This document shows positions 54,058 through 63,087 of a stretch of DNA of 64,000 bases, in pieces. The translations under genes were made by a program, and so were the position numbers. The notes beneath the pieces are model-generated. The model searched no databases. It was not told where the DNA came from and saw nothing but the letters and a program-made list of their open reading frames with translations. Position 1 is the stretch's first letter; the number at the start of each line of letters is the position of its first letter. Source of the DNA: Pseudoxanthomonas sp. YR558 (lineage in GTDB: Bacteria; Pseudomonadota; Gammaproteobacteria; Xanthomonadales; Xanthomonadaceae); NCBI RefSeq assembly GCF_900116385.1, contig NZ_FPCI01000002.1, forward strand, positions 620,001-684,000. The letters run 5' to 3'.

Positions 54058-54124
54058 TGTGGGAGCGACGTCAGTCGCGATCGACCACCACAGGCGCCCC
54101 ATCGCGACTGACGTCGCTCCCACA
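54058..54124. repeat. Compact REP pair (REPIN 3)
   Basis: Arms of 24 bases at 54058-54081 and 54101-54124 are perfect inverted copies, with only 19 bases between. They begin TGTGGGAGCGACG, so the head is GTGG instead of the GTAG of the other two pairs. It sits between the ptsI stop and the mgtE start and could fold into one long hairpin in the transcript. Confidence 0.9.
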
Positions 54125-54133
54125 GCGGCAGGG

Positions 54134-55855
54134 TCAGGTTGCGGTGGCGGCCTTCAACCAGCGCTCGATGCCGGCGCGGTCGCGCGCCTGCAGCAGTTTC
54201 GCCGCACGGGCCTGTAGGTCCGATAGGTCGCTCTCGCGGATCGCCTTGCGCAGTTCCAGCAAGGTCGCCGGATGCAGGCTGAACTCGCGCAGGCCCAGGG
54301 CCAGCAACATCGGCGCGAGCGTGGCATCGCCGGCGATCTCGCCGCACATCGCCACCGGCACCTTGTGCTCGGCGCCGATGCTGATGACGTGCCGGAGCAG
54401 GCGCAGCACACCCGGATGCAGCGGCGAATAGAGTTCGCCCAGCGCTTCGTTGTTGCGATCGGCCGCGAGCAGGTACTGGACGAGGTCGTTGGTGCCGATC
54501 GAGACGAAGTCGACCACGTCCACGAAGCCGTGGAAGGCGATCGCGGCCGCGGGTACTTCGATCATCGCGCCGAGTTCGACGTGCTCGGCGACCTCGTGCC
54601 CCTGCTTGCGCAGCTGCAGGCCGACGCGGCGCAGGCGCCGGCGCACTTCCAGCAGTTCTTCGCGGCCGCTGACCATCGGCACCAGGATGCGCACCGGGCC
54701 GTAGGCCGAGGCGCGCAGGATGGCGCGCAACTGGGTGTCGAACACGTCGGCATGCGCGAGCGACAGCCGCACGCCGCGCAGGCCGAGTGCGGGATTGTCC
54801 TCGTCGCCCACCACCAGGCCGGTGCGGTCCGCCTTGTCGGCGCCGAGGTCGAGCGTACGGATCGTCACCGGCCGCCCGCTCATCCCGAGCGCAAGGTCGC
54901 GGTAGACCTGGAACTGCTCGTCCTCGCTGGGCAGTTCGCGGCGTTGCAGGAACAGGAACTCGGTGCGGTAAAGACCGACGCCGGCGGCGCCTAGCGCATG
55001 CGCATTGGCGACGTCTTCCAGCGATTCCGCATTGGCCCACAGCGCGATGTCGACACCGTCGCGGGTCCGGCTGGGCTTGGAGCGCAGGCGGCCGAGCTCG
55101 CGTGCTTCGCGTGCAGCGTCGCGCAACCGTTCGCGGTAGCGGCGCAGGTCGTCCGGGTCGGGGTTGACCACGACTTCGCCGGTGCTGCCATCCACCAGCA
55201 GCACGTCGCCGTCGTTGATGCGTTGCAGGGCCTGCGCGTTGCCCACCACCAGTGGCAGGTGCAGGCTGCGCGCAAGGATGGCGCTGTGCGACAGCGCGCT
55301 GCCCGCGGCCGTGACCACGGCGACGACGCCCTGTTGCTGGAGCTCCGCCAATTCCGACGGCGCCACGTTGTCGCTGACCAGGATTTCGCCCGCCACGCCG
55401 GGCGTATCGGTCGCGCGCTGGTGCAGGTGCGCGTGGATGCGGCCGATCACATGGTCGAGATCGTCCATGCGGCTCTTGAGGTACGCGTCGTCCATGCCGT
55501 CGAACACGGCGGCCAGCCGGTCGCGTTGCAGGCGCAGGGCGTAATCGGCGGCGTAACGGCCGGTGCGGATCAGTTGATCCAGGCCGTGCAGCAGTTCGGG
55601 GTCGTCGAGCAGCAGCGCGTGCAGGTCGAGGAACTCGCCGACCTCTTTGGCCAACGCACCATGCAGGCGTGCGCGCAGGCTGTGCATCTCGCGGCGGGTG
55701 GCGTCGACAGCCTCGTGCAGCCGCGCCAGTTCATCGTCGATCTGGTCCTGGCGGATGCGCTGCTCGGCGACCTCCAGGACATGCGGCAGCCTGACCCGGG
55801 CGCGTCCCAGCGCGCTGCCGCGCGACGCTCCATGGCCCGGCAGCAGCGCCCTCAA
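54134..55855 (-). CDS. ptsI: PTS enzyme I
   Basis: Phosphoenolpyruvate-protein phosphotransferase of 573 residues, which takes phosphate from PEP and passes it to HPr. The active His is in GSALSHSAILARSLHLP near residue 190. PEP-binding parts follow: GVGLYRTEFLFLQRRELPSE, VTIRTLDLGADK and FVSIGTNDLVQYLLAADRNN, and the catalytic Cys is in VPVAMCGEIAGD. No GAF domain precedes it, so it is EI rather than EI-Ntr. It begins 1 base after the ptsH stop. Confidence 0.96.
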   Translation of the reverse strand: MRALLPGHGASRGSALGRARVRLPHVLEVAEQRIRQDQIDDELARLHEAVDATRREMHSLRARLHGALAKEVGEFLDLHALLLDDPELLHGLDQLIRTGRYAADYALRLQRDRLAAVFDGMDDAYLKSRMDDLDHVIGRIHAHLHQRATDTPGVAGEILVSDNVAPSELAELQQQGVVAVVTAAGSALSHSAILARSLHLPLVVGNAQALQRINDGDVLLVDGSTGEVVVNPDPDDLRRYRERLRDAAREARELGRLRSKPSRTRDGVDIALWANAESLEDVANAHALGAAGVGLYRTEFLFLQRRELPSEDEQFQVYRDLALGMSGRPVTIRTLDLGADKADRTGLVVGDEDNPALGLRGVRLSLAHADVFDTQLRAILRASAYGPVRILVPMVSGREELLEVRRRLRRVGLQLRKQGHEVAEHVELGAMIEVPAAAIAFHGFVDVVDFVSIGTNDLVQYLLAADRNNEALGELYSPLHPGVLRLLRHVISIGAEHKVPVAMCGEIAGDATLAPMLLALGLREFSLHPATLLELRKAIRESDLSDLQARAAKLLQARDRAGIERWLKAATAT

Positions 55856-55856
55856 C

Positions 55857-56126
55857 TCAGGCGTCCTCGTCGAATCGTCGCTCGAACAGCGAGACGACTT
55901 CCTGCATCGCAGCGGCTTCGTCCTCGCCCTCGATGCGGACGGTCACCGGGGTCCCCTGGCCGGCGGCCAGCAGCATGACGCCCATGATGCTCTTGGCGTT
56001 CACCTCGCGGCCCTTGGCCGCCAGCGTGGCGTTGCAGCGGAAACCGGACAGCGTCTGCACGAGTTTGGCGGTCGCGCGCGCGTGCAGGCCCAGGCGGTTT
56101 GAAATGGTGAGTTCGCGCTCAAGCAT
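55857..56126 (-). CDS. ptsH: Phosphocarrier protein HPr
   Basis: Protein of 89 residues. His15 (NRLGLHARAT) accepts phosphate from enzyme I, and Ser46 (NAKSIMGVML) is the site for HPr kinase; both fall on exactly the usual positions when counted from the chosen ATG. An in-frame ATG 6 codons upstream would shift them. The start overlaps the EIIA gene end by 8 bases. Confidence 0.96.
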   Translation of the reverse strand: MLERELTISNRLGLHARATAKLVQTLSGFRCNATLAAKGREVNAKSIMGVMLLAAGQGTPVTVRIEGEDEAAAMQEVVSLFERRFDEDA

Positions 56127-56511
56127 CGTCGTGAATGACTCCATTGCGTGCGCCGGCGGCAGCGGTCGCCGGCAGTTCGTCCAGTCCCTGTTCCGAATAA
56201 TTCATCACCCGCAGCAGCATCGGCAGGCTCAGCGCGGAAACGCGCCGGACCGGCGTCCCCAGGCGGGCCAGTTTGGCCGCCAGGTTGCTGGGGCTGGCCC
56301 CGTACAGGTCGGTCAGCACCAGCACGCCGTCGCCGCCGTCCACGCGCCGGAGCGCGGCGGAAGCCTGCGGGAGCAGCGCCTCCAGGTCGGCATCGAACGG
56401 CACCTCGAAGGCCTCCGCCTTCAGGGGCAGTTGCCGCAACAGCGCCGTGGCGACGGCGAGGATCGCCGCACCCACGCCGGGATGAGTCACAAGAAGAATG
56501 CCACAGGCCAT
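56119..56511 (-). CDS. PTS EIIA component, mannose family
   Basis: Protein of 130 residues of the EIIA-Man fold. The phosphorylated His is at position 10 (GILLVTHPGVG), and GVLVLTDLYGASPSNLAAKL is the second family mark. No EIIB, EIIC or EIID partner lies near, so it probably regulates other proteins rather than sugar uptake, as proposed for the same gene in other Proteobacteria with HprK. Confidence 0.95.
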   Translation of the reverse strand: MACGILLVTHPGVGAAILAVATALLRQLPLKAEAFEVPFDADLEALLPQASAALRRVDGGDGVLVLTDLYGASPSNLAAKLARLGTPVRRVSALSLPMLLRVMNYSEQGLDELPATAAAGARNGVIHDDA

Positions 56512-56615
56512 GCAGGAACGTTAACAGACCGACATGACGCGCTGGAAGCCGCGCGGATGGAACGATGCGGCGCCCGGTTCGGGCGTCAGTCCGTCTCCGG
56601 TCAGTCCTGCTCTCG

Positions 56616-57542
56616 CTAGTCCAGTTCCCGGTGGAAGGTGGCCACTTCCTCCCAGCCCTGCTCGCGCGCATGGCGGGCGAGCGTCTCGGCCAGGTAGACC
56701 GAGCGGTGCTTGCCGCCCGTGCAGCCGAAGGCGATGGTCACGTAACTACGGGTCTCGCCGCGCAGGCGCGGCAGCCAGGTGTCCAGGAAGCCGCTCACCT
56801 GGCCGACGTATTCGGCGACCTCCGGTTGCGCGTCCAGGAACGCCCGCACCTTCGGGTCGCGGCCAGCGTACGGGCGCAGGTCCGGGTTCCAGTGCGGGTT
56901 GGGCAGCACGCGGGCATCGAACACGAAGTCGGCATCGGCCGGCACGCCGCGCTTGTAGGCGAAGGATTCGAACAGCAGCGACAGCTGCGCGCTCTTGTTG
57001 AAGGCGAACTCGGCGATGATCCGGCGCCGCAACTGGTGCACGTTGAGCTGGCTGGTGTCGATGATGACATCGGCTTCGCCGCGCAACGGCTCGACGATGG
57101 CGCGCTCCTGCCGGATGGCTTCCTGCAGCGACAGGCCGCCATGGCCCAGCGGATGCCGGCGGCGGGTGTCGGAATAGCGCCGCAACAGGACCTCGTCGCT
57201 GGCGTCGAAAAAGATCAACCGGCCTTCCAGCCCCAGCTGCGCCAGCGCGGCGCGCCACTGTGCCAACCGGGACAGGTCGCTCTGGCGGCTGCGCACGTCG
57301 ATGCCGACGGCGATCTTCGGCGGCAGCTCGTCCTCGCGCATCAGGCTGCGCACGAACGAAGGCAGCAGGTCCACCGGCAGATTGTCGACGCAGTAGTAGT
57401 CCAGATCCTCGAAGGTCTTCAGCGCAACCGACTTCCCCGAACCGGACAGGCCGCTGACGATGACGACGGTGGGCGCGGGCGGGGCCGGCGTGCCGTGCTC
57501 GTCGTGCGCCGGGTCGGCCTGCGGGACGATAGGGTCCGTCAT
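56616..57542 (-). CDS. rapZ: RNase adapter protein RapZ
   Basis: P-loop protein of 308 residues that in E. coli binds the GlmZ/GlmY small RNAs and directs RNase E, linking to amino-sugar synthesis. Walker A is [34 protein letters not shown] follows. The C-terminal RNA-binding region has [20 protein letters not shown] near its end. It overlaps hprK by 4 bases and may be coupled to it. Confidence 0.96.
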   Translation of the reverse strand: MTDPIVPQADPAHDEHGTPAPPAPTVVIVSGLSGSGKSVALKTFEDLDYYCVDNLPVDLLPSFVRSLMREDELPPKIAVGIDVRSRQSDLSRLAQWRAALAQLGLEGRLIFFDASDEVLLRRYSDTRRRHPLGHGGLSLQEAIRQERAIVEPLRGEADVIIDTSQLNVHQLRRRIIAEFAFNKSAQLSLLFESFAYKRGVPADADFVFDARVLPNPHWNPDLRPYAGRDPKVRAFLDAQPEVAEYVGQVSGFLDTWLPRLRGETRSYVTIAFGCTGGKHRSVYLAETLARHAREQGWEEVATFHRELD

Positions 57543-58492
57543 GGTGTGCTGCGCTCGAGCAGGTTGCTGTGGCGCGCAATGAACATCGCGGCGGGGTCGA
57601 TGCCCTTGGTCCGCAGGATGTGCAAGCGCGTCGCCGCTTCGGTGAGCACGGCCAGGTTGCGGCCGGGCATCACCGGTAGGGTGATCAGCGGCACATCGAG
57701 GTCCAGTACGTGCCGCGTGCCGGAGTCGCCGGTCAGCCGCTCGTAGCCGTGCGGGTTGGGCTCGGTCATCGGGCGCGTGAGGTGGACGATCAGGCGCAGG
57801 TACTTGTTCTTCTTCACCGCGGTATCGCCGAACATCTCACGCACGTTGAGCACGCCCAGGCCGCGCACTTCCAGCAAGTCCTGCAGCAGCTCGGGGCAGG
57901 TGCCGTCCAGCACGTCCGGCGCGATCTGGGTGAATTCGGGCGCGTCATCGGCGACCAGGCGGTGCCCGCGGCTGAGCAGCTCCAGCGCGAGTTCGCTCTT
58001 GCCGGATCCGGCTTCGCCGGTGATCAGCACGCCGATCGAATATATCTCCATGAAGACGCCATGCAGCGTCACCCGCGGCGCCAGCGTGCGGGCGAGGTGG
58101 TAGGAGATGTGGTTGAGCAGTTCGTGGCCGCGCTTGGGCGAGACCCACAGCGGCGTATCGTTCTCGTTGGCGGCTTCGCGCAGGTCCTCGGGGCAGGACT
58201 GGTTCTTGCTGATGACCAGGGCCAGCGGCTTGGCCTGCACGATCTTCTCGATGGTTTCCCAGCGTTGGCGCGAATCCAGCGAGTCGAGCCAGGTCAGCTC
58301 TTCCGTGCCGAGGATCTGCACTTTGTTGGGATACACGGCATTGAGATAGCCGGCCAGCGAGGGACGTCGCGAGAGGGTATCGCCGGCTTCCAGCACGCGC
58401 TTCTCGCCTTTCTGGCCCGCCAGCCAGCGCAGGACCAGCTTGTCCTTCTGGTGGTCGAACAGTTCGCGGGCGGTGATGCTGGTATTCATCAT
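57539..58492 (-). CDS. hprK: HPr kinase/phosphorylase
   Basis: Bifunctional enzyme of 317 residues that phosphorylates or dephosphorylates Ser46 of HPr. The P-loop is [15 protein letters not shown], followed by [13 protein letters not shown] and the HprK signature [18 protein letters not shown]. The N-terminal domain (residues 1-130) is complete, with [20 protein letters not shown] at the start. A second ATG one codon in is possible. The 156 bases before it contain a strong hairpin but no ptsN. Confidence 0.97.
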   Translation of the reverse strand: MMNTSITARELFDHQKDKLVLRWLAGQKGEKRVLEAGDTLSRRPSLAGYLNAVYPNKVQILGTEELTWLDSLDSRQRWETIEKIVQAKPLALVISKNQSCPEDLREAANENDTPLWVSPKRGHELLNHISYHLARTLAPRVTLHGVFMEIYSIGVLITGEAGSGKSELALELLSRGHRLVADDAPEFTQIAPDVLDGTCPELLQDLLEVRGLGVLNVREMFGDTAVKKNKYLRLIVHLTRPMTEPNPHGYERLTGDSGTRHVLDLDVPLITLPVMPGRNLAVLTEAATRLHILRTKGIDPAAMFIARHSNLLERSTP

Positions 58493-58590
58493 GCGGAAGC
58501 GGCCGGCAGGAAGAGGGCGCCGGTTCGCATGCGGACGGTGGAATCGGCCGGGCCAGTGTAAAGGGCCGGTGCGTGCTTCGCGACCGCAAG

Positions 58591-58615
58591 GGGCCGCTCC
58601 GTCGCGGAGCGGCCC
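58591..58615 (-). terminator. GC-rich hairpin between hpf and hprK
   Basis: GGGCCGCTCC and GGAGCGGCCC make a perfect 10-base stem around GTCGC, just after the hpf stop in the direction of transcription. There is only a short CCTT after it, so it may act as a weak terminator or RNA-stability element that separates hpf from hprK expression. Confidence 0.5.
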
Positions 58616-58648
58616 GGGGACAGGGCGCGGCGATCGCCGCGCGACGGC

Positions 58649-58969
58649 TCAGCCGATCAGTTCGCCGCGTACGCCGACGCGCTGGACGTCGGAACGTTTT
58701 TCCTTGTGCTTCACCAGCAGGCGATCGAGCTTGTCGGCCAGGACATCGATGGCGGCGTACATGGTTTGCGCGCCGGCATCGGCGTGCAGGGTGCGGCCAG
58801 CGACGTTGATCGTGGCTTCTGCCAGGTAATCGGGCTTGCGGGTCCCCAGTTGCGTACGGACTTCGAAGGGTTGATCGAAGTGGCGTTCCAGCCGCTTCAG
58901 CTTGGTCTCGACATATTCGCGCAGGGCGGGAGTGACTTCGATTTCATGGCCGTAAGTCTCGATACGCAT
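58649..58969 (-). CDS. hpf: Ribosome hibernation promoting factor
   Basis: Short-type HPF of 106 residues that binds the 30S subunit and helps 100S dimer formation in slow growth. Family stretches are IETYGHEIEVTPALREYVET, FDQPFEVRTQLGTRK and YAAIDVLADKLDRLLVKHKE. AGGAGG before the ATG fixes the start; the frame runs on upstream without coding character. The placement right after rpoN is conserved in many Proteobacteria. Confidence 0.96.
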   Translation of the reverse strand: MRIETYGHEIEVTPALREYVETKLKRLERHFDQPFEVRTQLGTRKPDYLAEATINVAGRTLHADAGAQTMYAAIDVLADKLDRLLVKHKEKRSDVQRVGVRGELIG

Positions 58970-59136
58970 GTGTGCCTCCTTCGGGTCTGTAGAGCCGCGC
59001 GGTTGCGCGGAACGCGTGTCATGGGAAATGACAACGCAGCAGTGTCTGGGGTTCCTGCAAATCCTCCTTTTTTGGTCGATGGAAAGCGGTGCCTTCAGGG
59101 ACAAGATGGACCCGTTGGCGGCAACTATCAACCGTC

Positions 59137-59158
59137 CGCGTGCTTTTTTTCGCACGCG
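59137..59158. other. Hairpin with homopolymer loop between rpoN and hpf
   Basis: CGCGTGC and GCACGCG pair around a loop of seven T and one C (seven A and one G when read on the minus strand). It lies about 70 bases after the rpoN stop. The 260-base gap between rpoN and hpf is otherwise AT-richer than the genes and probably holds an hpf promoter, but I found no clear -24/-12 or -35/-10 pair. Confidence 0.4.
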
Positions 59159-59230
59159 CGGCGAGGTGTTAGAAAAGTGTTTTGGGAGAGCGGGACGCGG
59201 TCACGAAAACGGTTTGCGCCGCTCGGCGGT

Positions 59231-60670
59231 TCAGGCGATGCGCACGCGTTCGTGTGAAGACAGGATGTTCAGCGCTTCGCGGTACTTGGCCACGGTGCGG
59301 CGTGCCACCGGGATGCCGGACGCCTTGAGCAGGTCCGCCAGCTTGGCGTCGGAAAGCGGCTTGCGCGGGTTCTCCGCATCCACCAGCCGCCGGATCATCG
59401 CCTGGATGGCGGTGCTGGACGCCTCGCCGCCGCCTTCGGTATCGATGCCCGAGGCGAAGAAGGCGCGCATGGGCAGGGTGCCGCGCGGCGTGCGCACGTA
59501 TTTGCGCGCGATGGCGCGCGACACGGTCGATTCGTGCAGGCCGACGTCTTCGGCAACGTCGCGCAGGGTGAGCGGGCGCAAGGCCTGCTCGCCGAATTCC
59601 AGGAACCCCGCCTGCTGGTGCAGCAGGCAGCGCATCACCTTGAGCAGCGTCTCGCCGCGCGCCTCGACGCTCTTGAGCAGCCAACGCGCTTCCTGCAGCT
59701 GCGTCTTGAGATAACCGGCATCGCTGTCGCCGCACTGGCGGATCATCTGCTCGTAGCCGCGATGGATGGTGATGCGCGGCAGTGCGCTGCCGGCCAGCGC
59801 GGTGCGCCACACGCCGCGCTGGCGCCAGACCACGCAGTCGGGCACGACGTACGTGTCATGCGACAGGTCGCCGACCTGGGCGCCGGGTTTGGGATCGAGC
59901 GTGCGCAGCAGTTGCACGGCCTCCTCGACCTCGGCGACGGGGCGCTTCATTTCCTGTGCGATGCCGGCCACACCGCTGCGGGGCAGGCGCTCCAGCGCGG
60001 TCTCGGCGATCTTCATCGCGAGCGCCTTGCCGGGCGTATCGTCGCTGAGCACCGACAGCTGCAGCTGCAGGCATTCGCCCAGCGAGCGTGCCGCCACGCC
60101 GACGGGATCGAAGCGCTGCACCTGGTGCAGCACGACCAGAATGTCCTCCTCGGCCGCCTCGATCTCGGGACGCAACGCTTCGGCGATGCCGGCGATCGGT
60201 TCGCGGAGATAGCCATCGTCTTCCAGCGCGTCGATCAGCGCGGCCCCGATCGTGCGGTCGCGGGGGGACAGGTGGGAGAGGTGGAGCTGCCACAGCAGGT
60301 GGCCATGCAGGGTATCGGCCTCGACCACGCGTTCGGCCGGGCTGCCGTTCTCGTCGTCGTCGAAGGAGCCGCCGCCGGACGAGGTCCAGGGACCATCATC
60401 GGGAGACCAGTCATCGGGGGCTTCGCCGCCCTCGCCATCGCCGTCCTCGCTGCGCGTGCGTTCGGCAGGTGGCGCGTCGTCTTCACTGCTGCCGGACGCG
60501 GCGGGTTCCTGGTCGGATTCCACCCAGTCGAGGAGGGGATTGGTTTCGACGGCCTCGGTCAGTTCGACTTCGAGTTCCGTGGTCGACATCTGCAGCAGCC
60601 GGATCGCCTGACGCAACTGCGGCGTCATGACCAGATGCTGTCCCAGCGATGTCTGAAGGCGTGGCTTCAT
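59231..60670 (-). CDS. rpoN: RNA polymerase sigma-54 factor
   Basis: Sigma-54 of 479 residues, for genes that need enhancer-binding activators, such as those for pili, flagella or nitrogen use. Region I is LGQHLVMTPQLRQAIRLLQM at the start; an acidic region II spans about residues 55-115. The helix-turn-helix with LHESTVSRAIARKYVRTPRG and the RpoN box ARRTVAKYRE near the C-terminus are intact. It lies 45 bases after lptB, as in many relatives. Confidence 0.97.
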   Translation of the reverse strand: MKPRLQTSLGQHLVMTPQLRQAIRLLQMSTTELEVELTEAVETNPLLDWVESDQEPAASGSSEDDAPPAERTRSEDGDGEGGEAPDDWSPDDGPWTSSGGGSFDDDENGSPAERVVEADTLHGHLLWQLHLSHLSPRDRTIGAALIDALEDDGYLREPIAGIAEALRPEIEAAEEDILVVLHQVQRFDPVGVAARSLGECLQLQLSVLSDDTPGKALAMKIAETALERLPRSGVAGIAQEMKRPVAEVEEAVQLLRTLDPKPGAQVGDLSHDTYVVPDCVVWRQRGVWRTALAGSALPRITIHRGYEQMIRQCGDSDAGYLKTQLQEARWLLKSVEARGETLLKVMRCLLHQQAGFLEFGEQALRPLTLRDVAEDVGLHESTVSRAIARKYVRTPRGTLPMRAFFASGIDTEGGGEASSTAIQAMIRRLVDAENPRKPLSDAKLADLLKASGIPVARRTVAKYREALNILSSHERVRIA

Positions 60671-60715
60671 TCCCGACCTTGGAAACCCGTGGCGGCCAAG
60701 GGCCGCCGACGGGGA

Positions 60716-61435
60716 TCACAGGCGGAAGGTCTCGCCCAGATAGACCCGGCGTACGTCCGGATTGGCCAGCAATGCGTCCGGGGCCCCCTGCGCCAGAACG
60801 CTACCGGCATTGAGGATATACGCCCGGTCGCAGATTCCCAAGGTTTCGCGCACGTTGTGGTCGGTGATGAGGACGCCGATGCCGCGATCCTTGAGGTGTT
60901 TCACGATGCGCTGGATCTCGCCGACCGAGATGGGGTCGACGCCTGCGAAGGGTTCGTCGAGCAGCATCAGCCGCGGGCGGGCGGCCAGGGCGCGCGCGAT
61001 CTCCACGCGCCGGCGCTCGCCACCGGAGAGGCTGGCGCCCAGCTGGTCGGCCACGTGGGTGATCTGCAGTTCGTCCAGCAGCGATGCCAGTTCGCGGTCG
61101 ATGCCGGCCGCATCCAGGTCCTCGCGCAGTTCCAGCACCAGCCGGATGTTGTCGCTCACCGACAGCTTGCGGAACACCGACGGTTCCTGCGGCAGGTAGC
61201 CCACGCCGAGTTTGGCGCGGCGATACATCGGCTCGGCGGTGATGTCCTTGCCGTCGAGTTCGATGGTGCCGGCATCGGCGGCGACCAGGCCCACGATCAT
61301 GTAGAAGCAGGTGGTCTTGCCCGCGCCGTTCGGGCCGAGCACGCCGACCACTTCGCCCGGCTGCAGGGTCAGGCCGAAGTCGGCGACGACCTCGCGTTGC
61401 TTGTAGCGCTTGCGTAGTCCCTTCGCGATCAACAT
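60716..61435 (-). CDS. lptB: LPS export ABC transporter ATPase LptB
   Basis: ATPase of 239 residues that powers LPS extraction from the inner membrane with LptF and LptG. Walker A is [13 protein letters not shown], the signature [17 protein letters not shown] and Walker [15 protein letters not shown]. The D-loop and the switch His ([11 protein letters not shown]) are present. The ATG overlaps the lptA stop by 1 base (TGATG). Confidence 0.97.
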   Translation of the reverse strand: MLIAKGLRKRYKQREVVADFGLTLQPGEVVGVLGPNGAGKTTCFYMIVGLVAADAGTIELDGKDITAEPMYRRAKLGVGYLPQEPSVFRKLSVSDNIRLVLELREDLDAAGIDRELASLLDELQITHVADQLGASLSGGERRRVEIARALAARPRLMLLDEPFAGVDPISVGEIQRIVKHLKDRGIGVLITDHNVRETLGICDRAYILNAGSVLAQGAPDALLANPDVRRVYLGETFRL

Positions 61436-61944
61436 CAGTTCTTGCCCTGGGCGGGTGCGGCGGACTTCGGCTGGATCACCGTCTTGATGCGCGAACCGTC
61501 GCCGCCGGCCTGCATGTTGCCGGTCTTGGTGTTGTAGACCATGCGCTGGCCGCTGTTGGATCCGCGATCCGACTTGACGGTGTAGTTCCCGATGAAGGTG
61601 ATGGTTTCGGTCTTCATGTCGTATTCGACACGGTCGGCCTGGGCGTCCATCCAGCTGCCGTTGTCCATCTGCTGCTTCATCTTCACCTGCTTGCCGGTGA
61701 ACACAGAGCGCGAGATCTCGCCGCCGGCCATGTAGATCTCGGCCGCACTCGAGCGGATCTCCAGCGAACCCTGGGTGACCACGACGCCACCCGACAGCAC
61801 GGTCTTGCCATCGCCTTCCAGGTTGCCGGACTGGCCGCCGGCATCGATCGACATGGCCTGGTTGCGGTCCGTGGACTTTGCCATCGCACCTGCGGCAGGC
61901 AGCAGGAGCAGCAGTGCGGCGCTAGCGAGCAGAACGCGGTTCAT
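61435..61944 (-). CDS. lptA: LPS transport periplasmic protein LptA
   Basis: Periplasmic beta-jellyroll protein of 169 residues, building the bridge that carries LPS to the outer membrane. The signal peptide is [19 protein letters not shown]. The mature start [20 protein letters not shown] and repeating strands [19 protein letters not shown] and [18 protein letters not shown] are typical. The C-terminus is Lys- and Ala-rich. The start overlaps lptC by 23 bases. Confidence 0.95.
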   Translation of the reverse strand: MNRVLLASAALLLLLPAAGAMAKSTDRNQAMSIDAGGQSGNLEGDGKTVLSGGVVVTQGSLEIRSSAAEIYMAGGEISRSVFTGKQVKMKQQMDNGSWMDAQADRVEYDMKTETITFIGNYTVKSDRGSNSGQRMVYNTKTGNMQAGGDGSRIKTVIQPKSAAPAQGKN

Positions 61945-62485
61945 AGATGGATTTCACCTGGGATTTGAATTCGTAAGCCTTGGTCTTGAGATTGGTCTCA
62001 AAGCCACGCCCGGTCAGTCTAGAGCCGGGCTGGGTGACCGTCACCTCGTCATCGGTCTGGGCGAGGTCGCGGTCGGGGAATACGTTCAGCGATGCGGTGC
62101 GGAAATCCGCTTTCCGCGCGCTGCCTGCCGGCGAGGTCCCGTGCACGTCGCCGCGCAGACGCAACTCCTCCCCTTTGGCGCTGAGCCAGCCGGTCTTCGA
62201 GCGCAGCTCCCACGAGCGGCCCTGTTCCTCGGGCAGCAGGAACAGCGGGGTGGTGATGGTGTAGGTCTCGTCGCGGGGATCGCGCGTCATCAGGGGCGCG
62301 CGCACGGCTACGGCCTCCGTGCCCTCACTGTTGAGCGCGATCATCTCGAAATCGCGCATGACGTAGTCGGAGCGGTCGGCCAGCACGCGGTTCGGCGGCG
62401 GAATGTCGCGATTCTTCCAGGCCGACCAGCCGCTGACGATGGCGGCGGCCAGCAGGACCAAGCCGAGGATGGCGCGCCAGCTCAT
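61922..62485 (-). CDS. lptC: LPS export protein LptC
   Basis: Bitopic inner-membrane protein of 187 residues that receives LPS from LptBFG and hands it to LptA. One N-terminal membrane helix (AILGLVLLAAAIVSGWSAW) precedes a periplasmic jellyroll with DYVMRDFEMIALNSEGTEAV, and VFPDRDLAQTDDEVTVTQ near the end. The start overlaps kdsC by 4 bases. Confidence 0.94.
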   Translation of the reverse strand: MSWRAILGLVLLAAAIVSGWSAWKNRDIPPPNRVLADRSDYVMRDFEMIALNSEGTEAVAVRAPLMTRDPRDETYTITTPLFLLPEEQGRSWELRSKTGWLSAKGEELRLRGDVHGTSPAGSARKADFRTASLNVFPDRDLAQTDDEVTVTQPGSRLTGRGFETNLKTKAYEFKSQVKSIYEPRSAR

Positions 62486-63027
62486 GCCATGCCCCCTTCG
62501 AACACCGGTGCGTGGCCCTGCGCGCCCAGCAGCAGGTCGCAGGCCTCGCGGGCTGCGCCCTGGCCGGCGGCGCGGCGGGTCTGCCAGTGCGCGCGGCGGG
62601 CGGTCCAGGGGTGCGCGTCGGCGGGCGCGATGGCCAGGCCGACGGCATCGAACGGGGGCGCATCGGGCAGGTCGTCGCCCATGAAGGCGACCTCGTCCAG
62701 TCCGATCTCCAGCGTCGCGCAGAGCTCGCGCACCTTCGCCAGCTTGTCCTTGATGCCGGTGAAGACCTGCACGCCCAATTCGCGCCCGCGCGCCACCGCG
62801 ACGGTGCCGCCGCGAGCGGTGATGAAGGCGACCTCGATCCCGGCCCGCTTCAGCAGCACCAGGCCCTGGCCGTCCTGCACGTGGAAAGCCTTCTGCTCAC
62901 GGCCCTCGCCGTCCAGGAAGATGCGGCCATCGGTCAGTGTCCCATCCACGTCGAAGCACGCCAGGCGGATGCGCGTGGCGCGTGCCAGCACATCATCGGT
63001 CAGGTCGTGGAGATGGCGCAGGGGCAT
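62482..63027 (-). CDS. kdsC: 3-deoxy-D-manno-octulosonate 8-phosphate phosphatase
   Basis: HAD phosphatase of 181 residues that releases free Kdo for LPS. Motif I is CFDVDGTLTDG with both catalytic Asp residues; motif II reads FITARGG, where ITGR is more usual; motif III is GIKDKLAKV, and motif IV MGDDLPDAP. The C-terminal tail AAREACDLLLGAQG, which closes neighbouring active sites in the tetramer, is present. The ATG used fits the family start; one 18 codons upstream adds an unrelated stretch. Confidence 0.95.
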   Translation of the reverse strand: MPLRHLHDLTDDVLARATRIRLACFDVDGTLTDGRIFLDGEGREQKAFHVQDGQGLVLLKRAGIEVAFITARGGTVAVARGRELGVQVFTGIKDKLAKVRELCATLEIGLDEVAFMGDDLPDAPPFDAVGLAIAPADAHPWTARRAHWQTRRAAGQGAAREACDLLLGAQGHAPVFEGGMA

Positions 63028-63087
63028 GGTGACAGGATGGGGTGGGGAGGGAGGGACGGCAAGCCGGGAGTCGTTGACCACACCCGG

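Noticed and set aside
58970..59155. Longer N-terminus for hpf
   Set aside because: The AGGAGG site and the family start MRIETYGH point to 58969; the upstream residues are unlike HPF.
60671..60715. Promoter between lptB and rpoN
   Set aside because: The 45-base gap has no hexamer pair or -24/-12 pattern, so rpoN is probably transcribed from upstream.
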